Positions 1-6,639 of a stretch of DNA of 21,318 bases are shown here, piece after piece. Each line of letters starts with the position of its first letter. Within the stretch, counting starts at the first letter, position 1. The notes beneath the pieces were generated by a model. That model did no database searches, had not been told where the DNA came from, and saw only the letters and a list, made by a program, of their open reading frames with translations. The position numbers and the translations under genes were made by a program. Where the stretch lies: the NCBI GenBank assembly GCA_019309605.1, contig JAFDFW010000030.1:1-21318 (forward strand), given 5' to 3'. The stretch comes from Deltaproteobacteria bacterium. Its GTDB lineage: Bacteria; Myxococcota_A; Polyangia; Polyangiales; Houyiibacteriaceae.

Positions 1-238
1 CAGCGCCAGCCATGCCGCCTGCACCAGCCATGCCGCCTGCGCCAGCCATGCCACCTGCGCCGCCGACTCCGCCTGCGCCACCGTCGCCAGCCATGCCGCC
101 CATGCCACCGTCGTCACCACCGGTTCCACCGGTGCCGGCGTCACCTATTGGGATATCGCTACTGGAAAAACAGCCCGCGCCGACGATACAAAGGCCGCCG
201 ACAAGAACACAGCTTACGAACGCTCGATTCCACCCCAT
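1..238 (-). CDS. Gly/Ala/Met-rich lipoprotein, N-terminal part (cut by window edge)
   Basis: The minus strand is open from an ATG at 238 to the window edge, giving 79 residues with no stop. Residues 1-23 look like a lipoprotein signal peptide: MGWNR, then a hydrophobic stretch (AFVSCVLVGGLCIVGAG) ending at Cys23. The lipobox is imperfect, with Gly at -3, Ala at -2 and Gly at -1. After Cys23 comes a short SSSD linker, then a Gly-rich low-complexity region that settles into repeats of GGMAGA. Secreted lipoproteins of myxobacteria often have this build, where a flexible glycine tail separates the lipid anchor from a C-terminal domain that lies outside this window. No function can be assigned. 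The plus-strand Pro/Met-rich reading of the same bases is an antisense shadow. It lies downstream of the oxidoreductase gene on the same strand, 84 bp away, and may not belong to the polysaccharide locus. Confidence 0.7.
   Translation of the reverse strand, partial: MGWNRAFVSCVLVGGLCIVGAGCFSSSDIPIGDAGTGGTGGDDGGMGGMAGDGGAGGVGGAGGMAGAGGMAGAGGMAGA
5..76. repeat. 18-bp tandem repeat encoding GGMAGA
   Basis: Three near-identical 18-bp units (positions 5-22, 23-40, 41-58) differ by one base or so, and a fourth, degenerate unit spans 59-76. Each unit encodes Gly-Gly-Met-Ala-Gly-Ala on the minus strand inside the lipoprotein gene. The array runs off the left edge, so the true copy number is unknown. 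Confidence 0.75.
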
Positions 239-256
239 AACGGCCACCACCCTATC

Positions 257-275
257 AAAAAGGCCAACCCCGGCC
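257..275 (-). terminator. Possible weak intrinsic terminator after the oxidoreductase gene
   Basis: On the minus strand, GGCC (275-272), a 6-nt loop and GGCC (265-262) are followed directly by five T (261-257). The stem is only 4 bp, so this is a weak candidate. It lies in the 84-bp gap between the oxidoreductase stop and the lipoprotein start, where a terminator would separate the two units. Confidence 0.25.
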
Positions 276-322
276 AAAATCAATACATCTCCCGGCGCCA
301 GGGGACTATGACACAGGCCGGT

Positions 323-1261
323 TCAAAGTGCAGGATGAACCGAATCGCGCGGCTGCACCACTGGTTGGGTCCGAACCCGATACGCCAGCTCAATCGCAGG
401 GCGCGCGTCCTCAATGCCGTGGCCGCGGCCTGCGAGGGTCTCCTGGTACACCGTAGTGTGCAGATCGCGAAAACCGGTCGAAAACTCGATCGCCTCATCG
501 TCCATCAGCAACGAACGATACGCATGCCCTCCCTCGTCTTGCACGCGCTCCGGAAGATCGCTCTCATCGATTGATAAGAACCAACGCACGTTGGCGTGCT
601 CGAGCTCCATCACACCGCTGACGCGTTCGGGGTCTCTCGCGTGAATCTCCAGGTGGGACACAGCACCGAATATCCAGAGCATCATGTCGAATAGGTGAAT
701 GCCGATGTTCATCGCAAGCCCGCCAGACTTCGCTTCCGAACCTTTCCAAGAGTGGTGGTACCAGCGTCCGCGGCGCGTAATGTAGCTCAGCACGACGTCC
801 TTTTTCGTCGCCGGAGGGTTCGCCTGGATTTGTTCCCTGAGCGCCAACAAGGACGGGAGATGTCGCAACTGCAAGACCGTTCGAATGCCTGTGTCGTACT
901 CTTGCTCCAGCGTCTGGAGCTGATCCAGGTTCCACGGGTTGATCACCAGCGGCTTCTCGCAGATCGCATGCGCGTTTAGGCGCAACGCCAGCCGCACATG
1001 GGCATCGTGAAGATAGTTCGGCGAACAGATGCTCACGTAGTCGACGGCGTTGATCGAGCCCTCGCGACGCCGTTTCTCCAGGAACCGATCAAATCGCTCC
1101 ACCTCGGTGAAGAACGATGCGTCCGGAAAGTAACTATCGATCACGCCCACGGAATCATGGGGATCGGAAGCCGCGATCAACCTGTTGCCGGTATCCCGAA
1201 TTGCCGCGAGATGCCGCGGTGCAACGAATCCACCTACCCCCATAAGCGCGAAGTTTGCCAT
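323..1261 (-). CDS. wlbA: UDP-N-acetyl-2-amino-2-deoxyglucuronate oxidase (WlbA/WbpB type)
   Basis: 312 residues, about the normal length for this Gfo/Idh/MocA-type oxidoreductase. The N-terminus carries the dinucleotide-binding turn with the family-specific GVGGFVAPRH (residues 8-17), followed by TGN, DSVGVIDSYFP (36-46) and DYVSICSPNYLHD (74-86). CEKPL (101-105) holds the likely catalytic Lys103, and GGLAMNIGIHLFD (180-192) holds the conserved His189 and Asp192. Known family role: NAD-dependent oxidation of C3 of UDP-GlcNAcA, the step before amination and N-acetylation to UDP-2,3-diacetamido-2,3-dideoxyglucuronate, used in O-antigens and capsules. The 6-dehydrogenase, aminotransferase and acetyltransferase partners (WbpA, WbpE, WbpD types) are not in this window. 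The start is the only ATG before the nucleotide-binding motif, although the Shine-Dalgarno is poor. It lies 86 bp downstream of the glycosyltransferase on the same strand. Confidence 0.9.
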   Translation of the reverse strand: MANFALMGVGGFVAPRHLAAIRDTGNRLIAASDPHDSVGVIDSYFPDASFFTEVERFDRFLEKRRREGSINAVDYVSICSPNYLHDAHVRLALRLNAHAICEKPLVINPWNLDQLQTLEQEYDTGIRTVLQLRHLPSLLALREQIQANPPATKKDVVLSYITRRGRWYHHSWKGSEAKSGGLAMNIGIHLFDMMLWIFGAVSHLEIHARDPERVSGVMELEHANVRWFLSIDESDLPERVQDEGGHAYRSLLMDDEAIEFSTGFRDLHTTVYQETLAGRGHGIEDARPAIELAYRVRTQPVVQPRDSVHPAL

Positions 1262-1317
1262 TGGTAGGGGCTATCACGAGGGGAGGTCGTTTTCAAAATC
1301 GCTGGCAAGAACGGCCC

Positions 1318-1344
1318 GGGGGAGCGGGGTCACGCTGCTCCCCC
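1318..1344 (-). terminator. Perfect 8-bp GC hairpin between glycosyltransferase and oxidoreductase genes
   Basis: GGGGGAGC at 1318-1325 pairs perfectly with GCTCCCCC at 1337-1344 around an 11-nt loop, starting 3 nt past the glycosyltransferase stop codon on the minus strand. No T-run follows, so a classical intrinsic terminator is doubtful. It could be a transcript-end or processing hairpin that uncouples the downstream oxidoreductase gene. Confidence 0.4.
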
Positions 1345-1347
1345 TCT

Positions 1348-2565
1348 CTATGAATCGTCGCCGTCGCTCAACCTTTGGTAGATCTCGGCGTAACGTGGGG
1401 CGACCACCTCGCGCAATCCTACCGATCGGCTGGCCGCGTCGCGGCACCGGTCGCGGATATCGGGGTCGGCCAACAAGCACTCCAGCTCTTTGGCTGCCTG
1501 CGGATAGGCTTCGCGCTCCGTGCTCGAGACCACGATACCCAGCGACTCTGTTGGAATGAGATGGTCATAGTCCCCGCATCCGGAGGTCGAAACGACCGGG
1601 AGACCGCAAGCCAGGTACTCCCCGAGCTTGATCGGTGAGCAGGACAGCTTCGAAGGAAATGGGTGAAGGAAACACAGCCCCACGTCCGAGCTGCTGAGAT
1701 ACGCGGGCATTTCGTTTGGGGGTACGGCGCGGGAGACGAACGGAACTTCCGCTCGCTCGCACAGCTCGGCGAACACCGCCGGGTCTTCGCCGGTGAGGAC
1801 CAACAACGTCAGGGGGTCGAATACCTCCCTGGCAGCGGCCACGAAAGCCACCATCTCCTCGGTGGCGTACCAGCCGCCGGGTTTGCCCGCATAGACGAAT
1901 ACCGTCCCTTTCAAACCAAGCTCGTTGCGGAGCACTTGGCGGTGTTCGGGCATAGGACGGAATCGCGTGAGATCTACCGCACAAGGCAGAACGTAGATCG
2001 GGGTCTCGGCCAGCCAAGGTGCAACCTCGCGCTTGCGATGGTCGGTCAGCACCGCGACGACATCGGCGAGCTCCATCGACCGACGTTCCCCCCATGCGGT
2101 GAGCCGATGCCCAAGCGAGCGCTCGCTCCAGACTCCCGCATCGAGGTACTCCTGCGACAATGGGCCATCCGCGTCGATGAAAAGGCGGGTTCCGGCGAGC
2201 TTGGCAGCCACCGCTGCGATCGCGCTCGGGACCGAAGCACGACCGTGAATGAAAGTTGCGCGCGAGCGCCTCGCTACAATCGCGGCCACTAAGCTTCCGA
2301 CCCCGATGTCATAGAGCGTCGAAAACACGGGCGGCCGCTTATGGTAGCTCACGGGATGCCATTCGATGCCTCGAGACGCGAGCTCCGAGCGTTTCGCTTT
2401 TCTGTCCTCCGGGCTCATCCGCCAGCGGGGTTGCTCGAACGTGATCAACCCGACTCTGTACCCTTGTCGTGTCAACGAATGCAGGTAGGGAAGGCTCTGA
2501 CTCTGACACAGGGGGTCGAGCAGACTCCAGTACGTGATGTACACACTGTCGAGACGCCCCTTCAT
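1348..2565 (-). CDS. Glycosyltransferase, GT4-like (GT-B fold)
   Basis: 405 residues with a two-Rossmann-domain GT-B layout. The N-terminus (VYITYWSLLDPLCQSQ, residues 8-23) resembles the start of many GT4 enzymes of polysaccharide loci, where an acceptor-side loop reads LDPLGQSQ. The C-terminal nucleotide-sugar domain starts near TVFVYAGKPGGWYATEEM (221-238). The donor-binding signature SCSPIKLGEYLACGLPVVST (308-327) contains the conserved Lys313 and Glu316. Likely role: transfer of a sugar from an NDP-sugar to the growing lipid-linked repeat unit at the cytoplasmic face. Donor and linkage cannot be read from the sequence. No clear Shine-Dalgarno precedes the ATG, and a TATAAC-like box sits only about 8 nt upstream, so the transcript may have a very short leader. 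The gene is divergent from the methyltransferase, with 57 bp between. Confidence 0.85.
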   Translation of the reverse strand: MKGRLDSVYITYWSLLDPLCQSQSLPYLHSLTRQGYRVGLITFEQPRWRMSPEDRKAKRSELASRGIEWHPVSYHKRPPVFSTLYDIGVGSLVAAIVARRSRATFIHGRASVPSAIAAVAAKLAGTRLFIDADGPLSQEYLDAGVWSERSLGHRLTAWGERRSMELADVVAVLTDHRKREVAPWLAETPIYVLPCAVDLTRFRPMPEHRQVLRNELGLKGTVFVYAGKPGGWYATEEMVAFVAAAREVFDPLTLLVLTGEDPAVFAELCERAEVPFVSRAVPPNEMPAYLSSSDVGLCFLHPFPSKLSCSPIKLGEYLACGLPVVSTSGCGDYDHLIPTESLGIVVSSTEREAYPQAAKELECLLADPDIRDRCRDAASRSVGLREVVAPRYAEIYQRLSDGDDS

Positions 2566-2622
2566 GACGCAAGGTTATACTCTCGGCGTCCTTCCGCGCT
2601 ACTATCGCCCCACAGGAGCACA
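2566..2622. promoter_or_regulatory. 57-bp divergent intergenic region
   Basis: This short gap must carry the 5' signals of both the minus-strand glycosyltransferase and the plus-strand methyltransferase unless one promoter lies inside the neighbouring gene. Candidate -10-like boxes are TACTAT (2600-2605, plus) and TATAAC (minus, around 2574-2579). Neither has a good -35 partner at the usual spacing. AGGAG at 2614-2618, 4 nt before the ATG, is a strong ribosome binding site for the methyltransferase. Confidence 0.35.
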
Positions 2623-3453
2623 ATGGAACCAACAGTGGAGCGCGTCGATGTCATCGATGGTTTTGGAGAGGAGTGGACCCGGTTCGATCAAACCGGCCTG
2701 ACCGATGATGAGCGCATCGCAGCGTTCGAAACCTACTTCGAGGTCTTCCCGTGGAACGAGCTGCCCGCTGACGCGACGGGGTTCGATCTGGGATGTGGTT
2801 CCGGCCGTTGGGCCGCACATGTAGCTCCGCGCGTGGACACACTCCATTGCATCGATCCGAGCGATGCGATCGACGTTGCGCGGAGGAATCTCTCCGACCA
2901 CGACAACGTGGTATTTCACCGCCGGACGGCCGCAGCGCTGCCCTTCGAGCCCGACTCCATGGACTTCGGGTATAGCCTCGGCGTTTTGCATCACGTTGCG
3001 GACACGGAGGGAGCACTGCGAGCCGCAGTGGAGGCCCTCAAGCCCGGAGCGCCTTTGCTGGTGTACTTGTACTATGCGTTCGACAACCGTCCTCGGTGGT
3101 TCCGCGCGCTTTGGCAGTTGAGCGACGTCGCGCGCAGGTTAATCGCGCGGCAGCCAAGCAGCGTTCGTCAGTTAGTCTGTGATGGCTTGGCTGGTTCCGT
3201 GTATTATCCCCTCGCACGGGGCGCAGCTGCCGCAGAGCGCCTCGGAATGAATGTAGCCGGCTGGCCCCTATCCGCCTACCGACACCGGTCGTTCTACGCG
3301 ATGCGGACCGACTCGCTGGATCGATTCGGCACCCGTCTCGAGAAACGATACACACGTCAGCAGATGGAGACGCTGATGCGCGATGCCGGGCTCACCGACA
3401 TCCGGTTCGGCACATCGGTGTTCTGGTGTGCGGTAGGCACCCGGGCCCGGTAG
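2623..3453 (+). CDS. Class I SAM-dependent methyltransferase
   Basis: 276 residues. Motif I reads FDLGCGSGRW (residues 54-63), the usual SAM-binding glycine loop. It is followed by an acidic ribose-binding position (IDPSDA), LPFEPDSMDFGYSLGVLHHV (motifs II/III of the Methyltransf_11 type) and LKPGAPLLVYLY. The C-terminal half (WFRALWQLSDVARRLIARQ onward) is a family-specific extension ending in a YTRQQMETLMRDAGL motif that is common in small-molecule and sugar methyltransferases. I chose the ATG at 2623, not the upstream in-frame ATG at 2341, because AGGAG lies 4 nt before it and the extra 94 codons would run antisense through the glycosyltransferase. Likely role: methylation of a sugar or lipid-linked intermediate; the substrate is unknown. 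It is the only plus-strand gene in the first 10 kb and is convergent with the next gene, with a 35-bp gap. Confidence 0.85.
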   Translation: MEPTVERVDVIDGFGEEWTRFDQTGLTDDERIAAFETYFEVFPWNELPADATGFDLGCGSGRWAAHVAPRVDTLHCIDPSDAIDVARRNLSDHDNVVFHRRTAAALPFEPDSMDFGYSLGVLHHVADTEGALRAAVEALKPGAPLLVYLYYAFDNRPRWFRALWQLSDVARRLIARQPSSVRQLVCDGLAGSVYYPLARGAAAAERLGMNVAGWPLSAYRHRSFYAMRTDSLDRFGTRLEKRYTRQQMETLMRDAGLTDIRFGTSVFWCAVGTRAR

Positions 3454-3488
3454 GTGACGCCGGCTTCGCACCTCACACCATTCGAGAC

Positions 3489-4613
3489 TCAAGTCACTGT
3501 CGCCCGGCGTAGCGCCTTTTCAATGTGCTCCGCGACGCGAGGCCCCTGTCGCTCGGTGCAGTATCGTGTCTCCACCAGTTTTCGTCCATTGTGCGAAAGC
3601 TTCTTTCGCAGCTCGTGAGACCGGAGGAGCAACTCGAGATGCCGGTACCAATCGTCGGTACTGCGGGCCACGAGCCCGTTCTCGCCATCGACGACGAAAT
3701 CCTGGGCGCCACCGGCCCACGATGAAACGAAGGGCACCCCCACCGCCATATACTGCACCTGCTTGAACCCGCACTTGCCTTGATACACTGGCGCACTGTG
3801 CATGGGAGCAAGCCCGATGTCGATTCGCTGAAACTCGCGAATCTCGTCCTCGAGCCGCCACGCCCTCGACTGCACCTCGACCGTGTCGAGCTCGAAGCCC
3901 TGTCCGGCGCCGACCACGTGGACCTCGAAGGCGTGGCCCTCTGCGCGCAGTTGGCGAAGGGCCGGCTCCACCAACTCGAGTTGGTGCGCGGTGCTGTGGG
4001 TACCGACCCACCCGATACGCAGGGCTCCCTCCTGGAACTCTCCGTCAAGTCGGCCGGGCAGAGGGGTCCAGGTCCTGGAAGGAACCACCGTCGGAATAAC
4101 TTGGACGTTGGCGTTGACCTCACGCGCGCGCTCGGCAAGATGGGTCGACCCCGCAACGACACATGCGGCTCGACGCATCGTGTGCCAGCACTTGCTTGGA
4201 TCCCTGAGCAACCGCACGGCGAGCGGATGCGTAGATCTCGAAAGATCATAGTTCCAAATCGCATCGTCGAAATCAAAGATGATCGGCAGGCGTTTGAGGG
4301 AGCGAAGGATGAACTCGGTGTACGCCGGCCCGATCAACGCGGCCTCGCGCTGAATGAACACCGCGTCAATATCGGCAGCGCGGATCGCCAGTGCGAGCCG
4401 CGATAGTGAACGGGATGCGAGATATCTCGCCTTTTGGAACCGGTTTCCCGTGGCATAGAAGCCGCCGAAAAACTCGTCTTCGATGAATGGCTCGAAGCGA
4501 ACGTTCCATCCGCGGGCGCGCAAGTAGGGCAGCATCTCCGTCACGCGGAAGCGCGTTGCCGCGACTCGCTCAGGATAGCCGGCCAACGCCAGGATTGTTG
4601 GTTGCTGGCTCAC
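3489..4613 (-). CDS. Glycosyltransferase, GT4-like
   Basis: 374 residues from a GTG start at 4613. This start overlaps the deacetylase stop as GTGA (4 nt) and has GGAGGG 6 nt upstream, so I prefer it to the in-frame ATG at 4760, which would bury 150 bp in the deacetylase gene. The N-terminal domain begins TILALAGYPERVAATRFRV, and FDFDDAIWN (113-121) is a feature of this GT4 subgroup. The donor domain starts at RIGWVGTHST, and the GKCGFKQVQYMAVGVPFV signature (279-296) matches the GKCGFK-QYMA-G-P pattern of GT4 enzymes from capsule and O-antigen loci. It should act at the cytoplasmic membrane on the lipid-linked repeat unit; sugar specificity is unknown. Translational coupling puts it last in the amidotransferase, membrane protein, GNAT and deacetylase run. 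Confidence 0.88.
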   Translation of the reverse strand: MSQQPTILALAGYPERVAATRFRVTEMLPYLRARGWNVRFEPFIEDEFFGGFYATGNRFQKARYLASRSLSRLALAIRAADIDAVFIQREAALIGPAYTEFILRSLKRLPIIFDFDDAIWNYDLSRSTHPLAVRLLRDPSKCWHTMRRAACVVAGSTHLAERAREVNANVQVIPTVVPSRTWTPLPGRLDGEFQEGALRIGWVGTHSTAHQLELVEPALRQLRAEGHAFEVHVVGAGQGFELDTVEVQSRAWRLEDEIREFQRIDIGLAPMHSAPVYQGKCGFKQVQYMAVGVPFVSSWAGGAQDFVVDGENGLVARSTDDWYRHLELLLRSHELRKKLSHNGRKLVETRYCTERQGPRVAEHIEKALRRATVT

Positions 4614-5587
4614 GCTTGGCCCTCCATCGCACGAGCCGCCTCGCCCATATTTCGGCTTGGCCAGCCGTAGCGGTCGCGCAGCTCGCGGTACTGCCCGAGC
4701 ACGTCGTTCAGGATCGCGAGGTTGTGGCTCGTGTGAGTACCGAAATTGTGTGGATGCCACCAGAGATGGAAATCACGTCCCCGGCGGGCCGCGTCGGTCA
4801 TCGCGCGCTTGATGCGACGCATGCGCACCGGCTCGAGGTGGCGGCGAGATGGCGTGTACGGCCGGAGGAAAAGACCTGCGCGAAGCTGCACCAAACCGTC
4901 GCGGTCAGGGCTCGGATCGTCTCCATGCGCCCCTCCTAGAGGCAGATAACTATCGAGCAACCGAAGAGCCCGATGTGCGAGGTTCTCCTGGTCGGCGCGG
5001 CGCGCTCGGTAAGGGTAGAACATCGGAGGCGTGCGATACGCTCGAACGCCTACCTTCTCCAAGATGGCATGGTAGGCAGGATTGTACTGCCCCCGCGGGA
5101 AGACCAGCGCCTCCGTTACGTTTCCGAACTCGCCGGCGATGGCGGCGGCCGCCTTCAGGTCCGCCTCGAACGTTTCCGCCGTCTGGCCATCCTCTAGGCA
5201 GTAGTAATGCGAGAAGGTATGCGAGGCGATCTCTTGACCGGGAACCGCTGCAATCGCGCGCAGGAGAGAGGAAGCATAGTGAAACGGGTCGCTGCGCTCG
5301 TCCTCGCCGACCTCGTCCAAAAATGAATAGGGGTCGAATCGACGTTGCGTGTACTTTGGCCGCAACTCCGGCAAGTGATCCACGAGGTGACGCTTGTCGC
5401 GTGCAAAGAGAAACCCGACGGTCGCCCACGTGGCGTGGACCTCATGCGCTTCGAAAGCTCGGAGCATCTCAGGGATCGAGTCCCGCGCGCGAAGGAAGTG
5501 GTCCTTTTTTTGGGAAAGGCTCACCACGTCGCGGACTCCCCAGTGAAGCTCGAAATCGAGCGAGACGATGAAGCTTCCGTCGGCCAT
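4610..5587 (-). CDS. Polysaccharide deacetylase (NodB/CE4-like)
   Basis: 325 residues with the carbohydrate esterase 4 motifs in order. SLDFELHWG (9-17) supplies the catalytic-base and metal Asp11 in a variant of the usual TFDDG. SHTFSHYY (122-129) supplies the metal-binding His123 and His127. FPRGQYN (163-169) is the motif-3 region, and HLWWHPHNF (274-282) holds the C-terminal His. The LDFELHWG form is typical of a long-chain CE4 subgroup found in exopolysaccharide loci. Expected reaction: metal-dependent removal of N- or O-acetyl groups from a sugar. No signal peptide is visible, so it probably acts in the cytoplasm on a lipid-linked or nucleotide-linked intermediate rather than on finished polymer. 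Its ATG overlaps the acyltransferase stop by 1 nt (TAATG), and its own stop overlaps the next gene by 4 nt, so all three are likely translated together. Confidence 0.88.
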   Translation of the reverse strand: MADGSFIVSLDFELHWGVRDVVSLSQKKDHFLRARDSIPEMLRAFEAHEVHATWATVGFLFARDKRHLVDHLPELRPKYTQRRFDPYSFLDEVGEDERSDPFHYASSLLRAIAAVPGQEIASHTFSHYYCLEDGQTAETFEADLKAAAAIAGEFGNVTEALVFPRGQYNPAYHAILEKVGVRAYRTPPMFYPYRARRADQENLAHRALRLLDSYLPLGGAHGDDPSPDRDGLVQLRAGLFLRPYTPSRRHLEPVRMRRIKRAMTDAARRGRDFHLWWHPHNFGTHTSHNLAILNDVLGQYRELRDRYGWPSRNMGEAARAMEGQA

Positions 5588-6639
5588 TAGACCGTGTCCG
5601 AATCGCAGTAGCTGATATACCAGTTGCGTCGGTCGCCTACTACGTTCGACAAAGAGTCGTCCAGCGGGCGAACGCCGAAGTGTAGCTCGATGGGACGAAG
5701 CCTCTCGGGAAGCGTCACGAACCCGCCGGTCGAATAGGCTTTGGCGTTGGGCGAGTGCCGAAAGCTCCAGGCCAACACCGCATCAGCCCCATCCGCGGCC
5801 ATGCGCCGGAGGCACTCGACCAGCAGCGCCGCCCCGACTTCATGAGCACCTGGCTCGTGAAGGAGTTCGATCACGTAGCCGATTCGTCCTCCATGTTTGT
5901 CGACCGTCGTATACGCGCAAAAAGCAACGAGTTGCGCCTGGTCGAAGACGCCAAGGCACTGGTACTGCTCTCCGGTCTTGGTGAGTCGCCATCGCAGATA
6001 CTCAGCGCTTCTGTCGACCGCGACGGTCACATTGGTGGCAAATCGCTGCCAGAGCGCGTCTAGCTCAGGGCCTAGCACCGTCACCGGCCGAAGCTCGTAG
6101 GAAGCCGGCAGCTCCGGCCCTCGAATCGGCACGCGCAGATCGGGCAGCCGTCGCAACCACCTGCCAAGGGGCAGCTTCGACGCGAGGAACGCGGTTCGCA
6201 GCGGCCTCACCAGGAAGGGAACGGGATCGAGCGAACGCCACCTGAGCTTCCCGAAGAAGCCCGGTGCCGAATTCCCATTTGGAAAGCCATAGACGAACGC
6301 ACCATCGAGTTCGCGGACGCGCTCATAGGCCGCTTCTGCCATCTTGGTGAAGAGGCCGTGGCCACGAAAATCCGCATCGACCAAGGTATCCACCGACTGC
6401 GCAGCCAGCCTCACGGCCCCACGGACCCGGACGAACCCTGGCTGCACGGCATAGATCGCCGCAATCCGTTCGTCGGACACGGCCAGGTGGACCACCAACT
6501 CGTGTGTGGGGTTGTCCGCATACTGCCAGCGAAGCACGTCGAGTCGCCGAGGTGTGCCGTTGCACTCGAAGCATTCCCGAAACGCAACGAGATCGGCGTC
6601 GCTACCGTTCATCGCGCGGAGTTCGAGTGCACCACCCAT
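5587..6639 (-). CDS. GNAT-family N-acyltransferase, probable tandem GNAT fold
   Basis: 350 residues. The N-terminal half has the GNAT acyl-CoA pyrophosphate loop, in VDADFRGHGLFTKM (87-100, core R92-G-H-G95), and the following helix, then FVYGFPNGNSAPGFFGKLRW (115-134), a pattern common in sugar-locus GNATs. The C-terminal half (about 180-330) has a second strand-helix arrangement ending with SPNAKAYSTGGFV, so a double GNAT or FemAB-like fold is plausible. Likely role: acylation of an amino sugar or attachment of an amino acid or acyl group to the repeat unit; the substrate is unknown. The start ATG overlaps the stop of the membrane protein by 1 nt (TGATG), and the stop overlaps the deacetylase ATG by 1 nt. 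No independent ribosome binding site is seen, which fits coupled translation. Pairing with a deacetylase suggests the two act on the same position in turn. Confidence 0.75.
   Translation of the reverse strand: MGGALELRAMNGSDADLVAFRECFECNGTPRRLDVLRWQYADNPTHELVVHLAVSDERIAAIYAVQPGFVRVRGAVRLAAQSVDTLVDADFRGHGLFTKMAEAAYERVRELDGAFVYGFPNGNSAPGFFGKLRWRSLDPVPFLVRPLRTAFLASKLPLGRWLRRLPDLRVPIRGPELPASYELRPVTVLGPELDALWQRFATNVTVAVDRSAEYLRWRLTKTGEQYQCLGVFDQAQLVAFCAYTTVDKHGGRIGYVIELLHEPGAHEVGAALLVECLRRMAADGADAVLAWSFRHSPNAKAYSTGGFVTLPERLRPIELHFGVRPLDDSLSNVVGDRRNWYISYCDSDTV

Noticed and set aside
12..311. Pro/Met/Ala-rich plus-strand ORF
   Set aside because: It is the antisense of the glycine-rich lipoprotein repeat and has no start signals or domain.
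2341..2622. 94-codon N-terminal extension of the methyltransferase
   Set aside because: It runs antisense through the glycosyltransferase, and AGGAG precedes the ATG at 2623.
4614..4760. 49-codon N-terminal extension of the glycosyltransferase
   Set aside because: It overlaps the deacetylase, is rich in Arg and Pro, and the GTG at 4613 has a good ribosome binding site and a 4-nt overlap.
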